Shown here: positions 8,762 to 17,599 of the stretch, piece after piece | Numbering within the stretch: position 1 is the stretch's first letter | Layout: every line of letters starts with the position of its first letter | Assembly (NCBI RefSeq): GCF_012641275.1 | Contig: NZ_JABAIA010000002.1 | Location: 496,001 to 560,000, forward strand | Reading direction: 5' to 3' | Source of the DNA: Chitinophaga varians | Lineage (GTDB): Bacteria; Bacteroidota; Bacteroidia; Chitinophagales; Chitinophagaceae | DNA: 64,000 nt | Notes under the pieces: model-generated | Seen by the model: only the letters and a program-made list of their open reading frames with translations | What the model was told of the DNA's origin: nothing | The model's database searches: none | Position numbers and translations under genes: made by a program

Positions 8762-9760
8762 GTGCACAACAGAAAGGAATACCTCAGACAACTGCTACAT
8801 ACGAAGAACTGGTCTGCCACAGAGCAGGAATGGATGCTACAGTACCTGGAAGAAAACGATCTGTCTGATCTGGAAGCGGTAGCCAAAGAGTACTTTCAGG
8901 CAAAAGGCCCTGAAATAAAAGACCTGCTGGATGAACGGCTATCGGCTCAACTGCTGAAAAAAATACATCGTCGTGCCGGTATTTCGCGGCCAAACGTATT
9001 CACGCTGTATGGACGCAGAATAGCGGCTGCCGCCGCTGTAGTACTGCTGGCAGGCGCATCCTGGTACCTGCTGGTACGTCAACAGGTGAAACAACTGGTC
9101 ATGAACAGTGGAACACAAAATAAAACAGTCACACTGCCTGATGGATCTTTGGTATATCTGGAAAAAAGTTCCAGCATCACCTATCCCGAGAACTTTGGAA
9201 AAAAAAACAGAACACTGCAACTCGACGGTGAAGCCTTCTTTGATGTGAAGCAGGATAGCAAACATCCCTTTGTAATATCCTCTGCTTTCATCAATACTAC
9301 TGTACTGGGCACCTCCTTCAATATGGAAGCCCGTAACAACGGTGTAGCAAAAGTGGTGGTAATATCCGGCAGCGTTCAGGTAAATACCCATAGCGGTGAA
9401 ACCAACCCGAAGCATCAACTGGTGCTTAGTGCCAACAAGAGCGCCGTTTATCACGCCGCGTCCAAAGGGCTCGAACTGGTAGATGCTACTGATGATGCAC
9501 GCTTTTTCCGGCAGAAACAGGCCGGCGTATTTACTTACAAGGGACAGCCATTGTCCGCTGTGCTCAACGACCTGCAACGCTTTTATGACGTGCCGGTCAG
9601 CACCGATAGTAAAATGGAACACTGCCCCGTCTTTGGAGACTTTAATACCACAGATGATTTGCAGAAAACACTAACCATCATCGCCGGGTCCCTCAACGCC
9701 AAAATTAAAAAGGATGCCAACGGAAACGGATATGTAATAGTTGATGGCAATTGCCACTAA
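8762..9760 (+). CDS. FecR-family anti-sigma factor
   Basis: The product has 332 residues. The start is a GTG at 8762: an in-frame stop lies at 8747-8749 and no ATG lies between. Order: N-terminal cytoplasmic anti-sigma region (1-85), one transmembrane helix (about 86-106, AAAAAVVLLAGASWYLLV), then the periplasmic FecR domain (VTLPDGSLVYLEKSSSITYP, LDGEAFFDVKQDSKHPFVI, VLGTSFNMEA) and a C-terminal DUF4974-like segment (GVFTYKGQPLSAVLNDLQRFYDV). It should bind the sigma factor encoded upstream on the cytoplasmic side and sense the STN domain of the SusC protein encoded downstream. Confidence 0.93.
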   Translation: MHNRKEYLRQLLHTKNWSATEQEWMLQYLEENDLSDLEAVAKEYFQAKGPEIKDLLDERLSAQLLKKIHRRAGISRPNVFTLYGRRIAAAAAVVLLAGASWYLLVRQQVKQLVMNSGTQNKTVTLPDGSLVYLEKSSSITYPENFGKKNRTLQLDGEAFFDVKQDSKHPFVISSAFINTTVLGTSFNMEARNNGVAKVVVISGSVQVNTHSGETNPKHQLVLSANKSAVYHAASKGLELVDATDDARFFRQKQAGVFTYKGQPLSAVLNDLQRFYDVPVSTDSKMEHCPVFGDFNTTDDLQKTLTIIAGSLNAKIKKDANGNGYVIVDGNCH

Positions 9761-10177
9761 ATAACCGATTAGAGAAGAAAATACCGTTAACCAAAATCAA
9801 TATGCAAGATGGAAAACTTGTTTTGTAGCTATTGACCTGACTTATTTTAGAGAAATAAAAGTTGTATTGCTGGTAAGCTATCCTGTGTAACTTTTAGCCT
9901 GGAAATGGTTCTCATCCCTGGTTATCTGCCATTGATTGAATACGCTGGTATTCTCTCAACAGGGCCCCTATTGCCAATACATTCCCGATATTTTTTCATT
10001 TAACAACCAAACTAAATTGCGTTTATGGACCATACTGTCTCTTTCTCTTCCGGTTAATAATTGTCATATAGACACTAAAAAATAATACTGCACAGCAGAA
10101 GGCCCTTTATTGCCCGGTTTTCCAGCAAAACCGGATCAGGATTCCTATTACCCGGAATGAACAAACATTAATTCAAT
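9761..10177 (+). other. 417-base intergenic leader of the SusCD/T9SS operon
   Basis: No gene was found here. A perfect 8-bp stem, CCGGTTTT (10114-10121) and AAAACCGG (10127-10134) with a 5-base loop, lies 43 bases before the SusC start and is not followed by a T run, so it is more likely an RNA structure near the start than a terminator. A weak promoter candidate is TTTG at 9822-9825 with TATTTTAG at 9843-9850 (17-base spacer). It would give a leader of about 320 bases. Both assignments are tentative. Confidence 0.4.
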
Positions 10178-13100
10178 ATGCATAATAAAACCCGATACTA
10201 CATTTGTTGTCTGACGCTCTTCCTGTCGCTGTTCCACCTACAGGCGGGCGCCGTGGACCTTCAGGATGCGCTTGACAAAAAGATTACCCTCCACCTGCAC
10301 GATGTTGTACTGAAAGATGCACTGGAGAAAATCAGTAACCTCGCGGAAGTATCTTTTGTATACGTAGGCAACGAGGTACTGAATGCCAACAAAGTCAGCA
10401 TTTCCGCTCACAATGAAAAAGTAGGCGACCTGCTGCATAAGATATTAACACCCTATTCCTTGTCCTACAGCGTGATCTACGACCGCATCGTGATCAGGCG
10501 CGACGCTTCCAAAAAACTCACATCGCTCACCACCGTCAGCACGCCACGCCAGGTAACACCCCGCTTTACCGATGTGAAAGGCACCGTGATCTCTGAAAAG
10601 AAAGAACCACTGCCAGGTGTGACCGTACTGGTGAAAGGCTCCTCCAGAGGCGCTACCACAAACGCCAAAGGCGAATTCGAAATTCACCGCGTACCCGGTG
10701 ATGCTATACTGGTGTTCAACTTCACCGGCTATAAAATGGAAGAAGTACACTCCAGCGAATTTAAAAACGGCAGCATCACCATCGTGATGAAAGAGAAACC
10801 GACACGCCTGCAGGAAGTCGTAGTGACAGGCTTTCAGAGCATCGATAAAAGTAAATTCTCCGGCGCCGCCACCCGCCTCAAAGGTGAAGATGTGAAGATA
10901 GACGGCATCACAGACGTAAGCCGCATGCTGGAAGGCCGCGTGGCCGGTGTGGCCATACAGAACGTGTCCGGTACTTTCGGTACAGCGCCGAAAGTAAGGG
11001 TACGTGGCGCTACGTCTATCAACGGCGACAACAAGCCACTCTGGGTGGTAGACGGCGTGGTGCTGGAAGACGTGGTGAATATCTCCAATGATCAGCTCTC
11101 CAGCGGAGACCCCACCACCTTGCTGGGCTCTGCGGTAGCAGGCCTCAACGCCAACGATATCGAAAGTTTTGATATCCTCAAAGATGCGGCCGCTACTGCC
11201 TTGTATGGCGCCCGCGCGATGAACGGGGTAGTGGTGATCACAACGAAAAAAGGTCGTGCAGGCAAGCCCGTTATCGCCTACAGCGGTAACTTCAGCACGC
11301 AGCTGAAACCAAACTATAACAATTTTAATATCATGAACTCCGGCCAGCAAATGTCTGTGCTGGCGGAGTTGGAACGTAAAGGTATCCTCACTTCGGATAT
11401 CCTTTCCCGTGGTGACATCGGTGTTTTCGGTAAACTGTATGAATCACTGGACGCAGACGGTAGCGGCAACTTCCCCGTACAGAACGATCCTGTGGCCATG
11501 AAAGCTTTCCTGCTGCGTTATGCCAATGCCAACACCGATTGGTTTGGCCTGCTGTTCCGTAACAACTTCGTACAGGAACACTCCCTCAGTATCTCTTCCG
11601 GTACGGACAAGTCGCAATCCTATTTCTCTACCAGCTTCTACAGTGACAACGGCTGGACACTGGCCGATAAAGTGAACCGCTACACCCTCAATTACCGCAA
11701 TACCTATAAATTCTCTGACCGGCTGAGTGCCGGTTTCTCCGCTTTGGCATCGGTGCGGCAGCAAAAAGCACCGGGAGCACTTACCCGTAGCAGTAACCCG
11801 GTAGAAGGGCAGTATGACCGCGATTTTGATATCAATCCTTTCAGCTACTCGCTCAATACAAGCCGTACGCTCACTGCCTACGACCAGAACGGCAACCTGG
11901 AATATTTCCGGAGAAATTTCGCACCATTTAATATCATCAATGAACTGCGCAACAACTCCCTCGACCTGAACATGATGGACCTGCGCCTCCAGGGCGACCT
12001 CGGCTGGCGGCTCACCCGCAACATCCGGTATGAATTCACCGGCGCTATCCGTTATGTTAAATCTTCCCGCGAACACCAGATCACCGAAAACGCGAACATG
12101 GCCAACGCCTATCGTGCTGCCGGCAACGCTACCATCGCGCGGAACAACAAGTTCCTCTACCGCAATCCTGACGATCCGGACGCACAGCCTGTCATCGTGC
12201 TGCCAGCCGGCGGCTTCTACAACCGTACGGAAGACCAGCTCATGAACTTCGACTTCCGTAATGGCCTTACTTATGCAGATACGTTCGCACAAAAGCATAA
12301 CATCAATCTGCTGGTAGGACAACAGGTAAAGTATGCCGACCGCCAGAGCGCGTCCAATACCGGCTACGGCTATCAATATGAAAACGGCGGAACGCCGTTT
12401 GTGGATTACCGTATCCTGAAACAAACCATTGAGTCCAACTTCCCATATTACAGCATGGGCCGCGACTATGACCGTTTTGCAGCTTTTTATGCGTCCGGCA
12501 CCTATGCTTACAACAACAAATACAACCTCACCGCTACCGGCCGGTATGACGGTTCCAACAGGCTGGGCCAGTCCCGCAAAGCCCGCTGGCTGCCTACCTG
12601 GAGCGTGGCCGGTTCATGGAACATGGACCAGGAGCCTTTCCTTCAGAAAGTGAACTGGCTGAACTATCTCACGCTGCGCGCCAGCTACGGCCTTACCGCC
12701 AGCATGGGCCCCGCCACTAATTCCAACATCGTTTTCCAGACCATCAACACCCGCAGGCCGCACCTCAATGAAGTGGAATCCGTGATCAGCCTCGCGCATC
12801 TGCAAAATGATGATCTCACCTGGGAAAAGCTCTACACGACCAATCTCGGACTGGACGCAGGATTCTTCAACAACAGGCTTAACGTTTCTCTTGATCTCTA
12901 TACACGTAAGAGCTTCGACCTTATCAGTATCATCAAAACATCCGGCATAGGTGGCGAAATGTACAAAGCGGCCAACTATGCCGACATGACTTCGAAAGGA
13001 GTGGAACTGCTGATCGGAGGGGATGTAGTGCGTAAAAAGGACTGGGGTTGGAAATCCAATATCACTTTCGGTTACAATACCAACAAGATCACCAATGCCA

Positions 13101-13822
13101 AAAATATCCCGGCCATTTTTGATCTGGTAGTAGCAGAGGGCGGCAACAAAGAAGGATATCCGGTGCATAGCCTGTTTTCTTTACAGTACAAAGGCCTTTC
13201 TCCGAAAACAGGCATGCCCTCCTTCGTTAACCAGGACGGTGTTGTAAGCCCGGACGTGAACCTGCAGGACCTTAAAACAGCACAGCTGGTATATGAAGGA
13301 CCGGTAGACCCTCCGGTGACAGGCGGTTTCTCCAACACGTTCCGTTATAAAGCCCTTTCATTGAATGTCTTCTTTACCTATCAGTGGGGCAATAAAATCC
13401 GGTTGTATCCGGCTTTTAAAACCGCCTATTCCGATCTGGACGCCATGCCCAAAGAGTTTTATGACCGTTGGGTAATGCCGGGAGATGAGAACACCACCCG
13501 CGTGCCATCTATCCTGGATGCCTATGAACAGACGCTGATCCGCGGCGCTTATCCGTATAACAACTACAACTATTCCACTGAACGGGTGGCCAAAGGTGAT
13601 TTTATCCGGTTGAAAACCGTGTCACTGACCTATCAGCTACCCGTTTCCCTCATCCGGCGCGTAGGCTTCAACAGCATGTCTGTGAGCGGCGCCGCTATCA
13701 ACCCGTGGCTCATCTATGCCGATAAGAAGCTGCATGGCCAGGACCCGGAATTTTTCAACTCCGGTGGCGTGGCACAGCCTATTCAGAAGCAATTCACCCT
13801 GTCAATAAAAGTTGGTATTTAA
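10178..13822 (+). CDS. SusC/RagA TonB-linked receptor with N-terminal STN signalling domain
   Basis: The product has 1214 residues. Order: signal peptide (1-26), STN/secretin short domain (about 32-108, ITLHLHDVVLKDALEKIS to YDRIVIRRD), carboxypeptidase-like regulatory domain (about 133-200, VKGTVISEKKEPLPGVTVLV), plug domain beginning LQEVVVTGFQ with SusC signatures WVVDGVVLEDV and ALYGARAMNGVVVITTKKG, then a large beta-barrel ending FTLSIKVGI. The STN domain matches control by the sigma/anti-sigma pair encoded just upstream, because in such receptors STN contacts FecR. It should import an oligomeric nutrient together with the SusD protein encoded next. The substrate is unknown, and no glycan-degrading enzyme gene is adjacent. 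Confidence 0.96.
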   Translation: MHNKTRYYICCLTLFLSLFHLQAGAVDLQDALDKKITLHLHDVVLKDALEKISNLAEVSFVYVGNEVLNANKVSISAHNEKVGDLLHKILTPYSLSYSVIYDRIVIRRDASKKLTSLTTVSTPRQVTPRFTDVKGTVISEKKEPLPGVTVLVKGSSRGATTNAKGEFEIHRVPGDAILVFNFTGYKMEEVHSSEFKNGSITIVMKEKPTRLQEVVVTGFQSIDKSKFSGAATRLKGEDVKIDGITDVSRMLEGRVAGVAIQNVSGTFGTAPKVRVRGATSINGDNKPLWVVDGVVLEDVVNISNDQLSSGDPTTLLGSAVAGLNANDIESFDILKDAAATALYGARAMNGVVVITTKKGRAGKPVIAYSGNFSTQLKPNYNNFNIMNSGQQMSVLAELERKGILTSDILSRGDIGVFGKLYESLDADGSGNFPVQNDPVAMKAFLLRYANANTDWFGLLFRNNFVQEHSLSISSGTDKSQSYFSTSFYSDNGWTLADKVNRYTLNYRNTYKFSDRLSAGFSALASVRQQKAPGALTRSSNPVEGQYDRDFDINPFSYSLNTSRTLTAYDQNGNLEYFRRNFAPFNIINELRNNSLDLNMMDLRLQGDLGWRLTRNIRYEFTGAIRYVKSSREHQITENANMANAYRAAGNATIARNNKFLYRNPDDPDAQPVIVLPAGGFYNRTEDQLMNFDFRNGLTYADTFAQKHNINLLVGQQVKYADRQSASNTGYGYQYENGGTPFVDYRILKQTIESNFPYYSMGRDYDRFAAFYASGTYAYNNKYNLTATGRYDGSNRLGQSRKARWLPTWSVAGSWNMDQEPFLQKVNWLNYLTLRASYGLTASMGPATNSNIVFQTINTRRPHLNEVESVISLAHLQNDDLTWEKLYTTNLGLDAGFFNNRLNVSLDLYTRKSFDLISIIKTSGIGGEMYKAANYADMTSKGVELLIGGDVVRKKDWGWKSNITFGYNTNKITNAKNIPAIFDLVVAEGGNKEGYPVHSLFSLQYKGLSPKTGMPSFVNQDGVVSPDVNLQDLKTAQLVYEGPVDPPVTGGFSNTFRYKALSLNVFFTYQWGNKIRLYPAFKTAYSDLDAMPKEFYDRWVMPGDENTTRVPSILDAYEQTLIRGAYPYNNYNYSTERVAKGDFIRLKTVSLTYQLPVSLIRRVGFNSMSVSGAAINPWLIYADKKLHGQDPEFFNSGGVAQPIQKQFTLSIKVGI

Positions 13823-13832
13823 AAATGGACCT

Positions 13833-15320
13833 ATGGAATTGAGATATATAACTGTTTCGACTACACGTTTTATAAGGCCCTTTGTGACAGCCGCACTGAC
13901 AATAGGCCTCCTCACACTGGGCAGTTGCCGCAAGTACCTGGAGCAGGTGCCTGACAGCACCTGGACCGACCTGAGCACACCTGATAAGGTGTCTAAGCTG
14001 CTGGGCACCGCTTATCCGCAATCGTCTTACGTGACGATGTGCGAAGCGATGACGGACAACGTGGCTGATAAAGGCGCCGGTGTTATCAGTCGCCCCAATC
14101 AGGACGCGTATTTGTTCCGCGACATACAGTCCATCGAACAGGATTCCCCTGAAGCCTACTGGACGGCCTGCTACGTAGCTATTGCTGCCGCTAACCAGGC
14201 GCTGGAAGCCTGCGACAAGGCCGCTGACAAAAAAGCCTACGCCACGCAGCGGGGAGAAGCGCTGGTGGCCCGCGCCTACGCGCACTTTATGCTGGTGAAT
14301 ATTTTCTCCAGAATGTATGATCCTGCCACGGCCGCCAATGACCCCGGTATTCCCTATGTGACCGTCCCTGAAACAGTGGTGATCAAACAATACGACCGCA
14401 AAACGGTGGCTTATGTGTATGACATGGTGGAGAAAGACCTGTTGGAAGGATTGCCGCTGATCAGTGACGATACTTATAAGGTGCCGCGCTATCATTTTAA
14501 CCGCAGCGCCGCCTATGCATTCGCCACCCGTTTCTATCTCTATAAAAGAGACTACGCAAAGGTGGTACAGTACGCAGATCAGGCATTCGCCAACAACGAT
14601 GTGGCCAGCAACATGCGCGGTTGGAACACTACCTACAGCAGCCTTTCACCGGAACAGATCTTCGACCTCTATGCCAACGCCAAAGAGAACGCGAACCTGC
14701 TGCTGGTGGAAACACAATCGCTCTATGGCCGCAGCGTGGGACAATACCGCTATGACCTTGACAACGCCAGGCAGCTGCAGGTCCTGGGATACAATGTTAC
14801 CGGCGGCCGCTGGGCTTACCCGATATACTATTATGGCTCCCAGAATTATTTCGTGCCCAAGCTGACGGAATACTTCGTGAAATCCTCCGTGAACGCCACT
14901 ATCGGTCAGCCTTATGTAATGGTGCCGCTGTTCACCACAGAAGAAGTGCTGTTCAACCGGGCAGAGGCCAATGCACAGCTGGGCAAATCCGCTGCTGCGC
15001 TGAAAGACCTCAACCTCTTTGCCAGCAAACGTATCCGCAACTACGATCCGTCTGTGCACACCATCACCACTACGTCCATCCGGAATTTTTATGGTATCAG
15101 TAATGAAAAGGACGGGCTGATACATACCATCCTCGATTTCAAACGGGCGGAATACCTGCAGGAGGGCATGCGTTGGTTTGACCTGCAACGCTATAAAATG
15201 TCCGTCGTGCATACCACCCGTGAAGGCGAGATACTGGAGCTGAAACCGGGAGACAACCGCTGGGTGTTCCAGATCCCGCAGTCCGCCACCACATCCGGCA
15301 TCGCATTAAATCCGAGATAA
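13833..15320 (+). CDS. SusD/RagB-family nutrient-binding lipoprotein
   Basis: The product has 495 residues from the ATG at 13833, which lies 10 bases after the SusC stop. A TTG at 13812 would overlap SusC and is less likely. The signal peptide ends with lipobox Cys at residue 32 (LGSC). Family features are the N-terminal YLEQVPDSTW segment, RGEALVARAYAHFMLVNIFSRMY with YDMVEKDL (TPR-like helices), and the C-terminal ILDFKRAEYLQEGMRWFDLQRY. It is the surface lid partner of the adjacent SusC. The metallohydrolase lipoprotein that follows is typical of a RagAB-like subset that may handle peptides or glycopeptides (inference). Confidence 0.94.
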   Translation: MELRYITVSTTRFIRPFVTAALTIGLLTLGSCRKYLEQVPDSTWTDLSTPDKVSKLLGTAYPQSSYVTMCEAMTDNVADKGAGVISRPNQDAYLFRDIQSIEQDSPEAYWTACYVAIAAANQALEACDKAADKKAYATQRGEALVARAYAHFMLVNIFSRMYDPATAANDPGIPYVTVPETVVIKQYDRKTVAYVYDMVEKDLLEGLPLISDDTYKVPRYHFNRSAAYAFATRFYLYKRDYAKVVQYADQAFANNDVASNMRGWNTTYSSLSPEQIFDLYANAKENANLLLVETQSLYGRSVGQYRYDLDNARQLQVLGYNVTGGRWAYPIYYYGSQNYFVPKLTEYFVKSSVNATIGQPYVMVPLFTTEEVLFNRAEANAQLGKSAAALKDLNLFASKRIRNYDPSVHTITTTSIRNFYGISNEKDGLIHTILDFKRAEYLQEGMRWFDLQRYKMSVVHTTREGEILELKPGDNRWVFQIPQSATTSGIALNPR

Positions 15321-15348
15321 TTATCAACCAAATAAAAATCGCTTTTGT

Positions 15349-16248
15349 ATGAAACTTTTTCTTCTCGCTTTGTCCTTTCTGTTGCTGATGTCCTGCAGCA
15401 AGAAGGATGACCTGGGCAAGGTAGACGACATTCCCGGACTGGGAGGCGATACCTGGGTGAAAGGCCCGCTGGACCGGTGGCTCTTCGATACGCTCACCGT
15501 GCCGTATAACATAGCTGTAAAATATAAATGGGACCAGTTTGAATTTGAACTGAATAAAACGTTGGTGCCTCCCCGTGAGGAGAAGATCATCCCCGTGATG
15601 AGTGCCATCAAAAAAGTATGGATGAGCACTTACATCGCGGAAGCGGGAGACCTGTTCTTCCGCCGCTACTGCCCCAAGTACTTTATCCTCAGTGGCAGCG
15701 CCAGCTGGAATGAAAACGGCACTATCACCCTGGGTACCGCTGAAGGTGGCCGTAAAGTGGTGCTGTACCTCGTCAACGATTTTGTGACCCGCGATATGCC
15801 CGATTACAAACCCGGTGATTCTGCCAATGTAAAACAGATGTTCCATGTAATAGAGCATGAATTCGGTCATATCCTCCACCAGACAGTGATGTACCCGGTA
15901 GAATTCAAACGGATATGTGCCGGCCTGTATACGGCCAACTGGAACAATATCGATGATATGTCAGCCTATAAGGACGGCTTTGTTACTCCTTATGCCATGT
16001 CTGGTTATGACGATGATTTTGTGGAGATGATATCCACCATGCTGGTAGAAGGCAGGACCGGATTTGACAGGATCGTCAACAGTATTCCTCCGGGATACAG
16101 CATCAATGGCACGTCACAGGCCGATGCGAAAGCAAGGCTCCGCAGAAAAGAGGCGATGGTGGTGAGCTATTTCCAGACTGTATGGCATATCGATTTTTAT
16201 AGCCTGCAATCCCGCACCAGAAGAGAAATCAACAAGCTATTGTATTAA
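15349..16248 (+). CDS. Substrate import-associated zinc metallohydrolase lipoprotein
   Basis: The product has 299 residues with lipobox Cys at residue 16 (LMSC). A zinc-protease motif HEFGH lies at residues 170-174 (VIEHEFGHILHQ), with acidic residues downstream (DDDFVEMIS) that could complete the site. Length and motif placement match the SusCD-associated family I know as TIGR04549. It probably trims a peptide or other substrate at the cell surface before import. Its position 28 bases after susD and 6 before the DUF4302-like gene is the usual arrangement of these families. The substrate has not been established from sequence. Confidence 0.85.
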   Translation: MKLFLLALSFLLLMSCSKKDDLGKVDDIPGLGGDTWVKGPLDRWLFDTLTVPYNIAVKYKWDQFEFELNKTLVPPREEKIIPVMSAIKKVWMSTYIAEAGDLFFRRYCPKYFILSGSASWNENGTITLGTAEGGRKVVLYLVNDFVTRDMPDYKPGDSANVKQMFHVIEHEFGHILHQTVMYPVEFKRICAGLYTANWNNIDDMSAYKDGFVTPYAMSGYDDDFVEMISTMLVEGRTGFDRIVNSIPPGYSINGTSQADAKARLRRKEAMVVSYFQTVWHIDFYSLQSRTRREINKLLY

Positions 16249-16254
16249 CCGTTT

Positions 16255-17556
16255 ATGGGTATGAGAAAGAAACTTTTGTATTTATTACTGGTCCTTGCAG
16301 GTATCTATTCCTGTAAGAAAGAGTCAGACCCGATGTTTGACAAGTCGCCCGATGAGCGGCTCAACGATACCTTACAACGGTACCAGCAGATACTGACACA
16401 CGCTCCTTATGGCTGGAAAGCGCTGGTATATCCCGGTGGTTCGCCCAAATCGGTGTACAGCTTTTATTTCCGGTTCAATGATTCCAACCGGGTGCAGATG
16501 TACAGCGACTTTGAGCAGTCTTCCACTGTTGCTGCCAAAGAAAGCAGCTGGCGGCTTAAAGCCCTGCAGCAGCCCAGCCTGCTGTTCGACACCTACTCTT
16601 ACCTGCACGTGCTCTGCGACCCTGACGGGAGCCAGAATGGCGGCGACTATGGCAGAGGGCTGGGATCGGACTTTGAGTTTTCCATCAATGGCATGACCGG
16701 CGACACCATGGTGCTGACCGGCCGTTTCAACAGAAGCCGCGCCATACTGGTGAAAGCCACGCAACAGGAGCAGACGGATTATTACCAGCAGCATATCAAC
16801 CGTAACATCGACAGCGTACGGAAAATACTGACCTATTTCCACAAGCTTACCCTCGGCAACACCCGCTACGATGTGCAGGTGAACACACTGACGCACCGCA
16901 TCACCTTTACGTGGGTAGTGGGAGGGGAGGTAAAAACCGCTACTACCGGTTACTACTATACGTCGAAGGGAATTGCGCTGTCACCGGCCTTCTCGGACGG
17001 TACCAATACCATCAGCAGCTTTGAGAACGTCAGGTTTGAAGACGGTGCCGTAAAAGGTACTATCAACGGTCAGCCTGCCAGTATATCAGAAACCGTCAGG
17101 CCGCTGGCGATGGACATTGCCGCGCCTAAACGCTGGTATCAGTTTGCCCTGGCACAGCGCCGTTACTGGGTGGCCGATCAGGGCTTCCATGTAAACGGTG
17201 TAGACGATGCCTACGGCCTGCGCGCACTTCCGGACTTCGTTGCGGCCACTTTCTGGCCCGAAGCCGGCGGCCAGGGCTCCGGCATTGATGCCTTTGGCAT
17301 CATTGTGCCCGAAGAAGGACAGCTGACGCTGATGTACGGCGTAATACACAGCGCACCCACTTTCACCAATGATGGCCGTGTTGTTTTCCATGACAGCAGG
17401 CTCTTTGGCGATCTGCCTCCGGACCCAACGCCGTTGCTGCGTACCCGTACGCTGATGGCAGACCAGACAGGTTTTTTCCTTGTACAGACCAGCGCCACCA
17501 CTTATGACATGGTCAGCGCTAAAGATGGTAAGTCATGGATTACCTGGGTGTTCTGA
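16255..17556 (+). CDS. DUF4302-like SusCD-associated lipoprotein
   Basis: The product has 433 residues. Starts at 16255 and 16261 are both possible; the second gives MRKKLLYLLLVLAGIYSC. The lipobox Cys is followed by ERLNDTLQRYQQILTHAPYG and the tract GWKALVYPGG, which match proteins labelled DUF4302. The repeated YSFYFRFNDSNRVQMYSDF-like strands indicate a beta-rich extracellular fold without visible catalytic residues. It partners the metallohydrolase gene 6 bases upstream. The next gene begins 31-43 bases downstream, so the operon probably continues into the secretion cluster. Confidence 0.75.
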   Translation: MGMRKKLLYLLLVLAGIYSCKKESDPMFDKSPDERLNDTLQRYQQILTHAPYGWKALVYPGGSPKSVYSFYFRFNDSNRVQMYSDFEQSSTVAAKESSWRLKALQQPSLLFDTYSYLHVLCDPDGSQNGGDYGRGLGSDFEFSINGMTGDTMVLTGRFNRSRAILVKATQQEQTDYYQQHINRNIDSVRKILTYFHKLTLGNTRYDVQVNTLTHRITFTWVVGGEVKTATTGYYYTSKGIALSPAFSDGTNTISSFENVRFEDGAVKGTINGQPASISETVRPLAMDIAAPKRWYQFALAQRRYWVADQGFHVNGVDDAYGLRALPDFVAATFWPEAGGQGSGIDAFGIIVPEEGQLTLMYGVIHSAPTFTNDGRVVFHDSRLFGDLPPDPTPLLRTRTLMADQTGFFLVQTSATTYDMVSAKDGKSWITWVF

Positions 17557-17599
17557 TAAAAGATTAACCCTATCTGAAAACCAGCAAATGTTTTTCTAT

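Noticed and set aside
9823..10060. Very short frames such as ATGGACCATACT in the SusC leader, considered as leader peptides
   Set aside because: They have no codon runs and no linked terminator, unlike the his and trp leaders.
11444..12424. A 326-codon - strand frame inside the SusC gene, and similar ones at 10445-11350
   Set aside because: These mirror the receptor's coding sequence with no independent promoter or recognisable product.
17480..17599. Upstream extension of the giant surface protein frame
   Set aside because: It overlaps the DUF4302-like gene and would bury the signal peptide. The ATG at 17588 or 17600 gives a normal secreted start.
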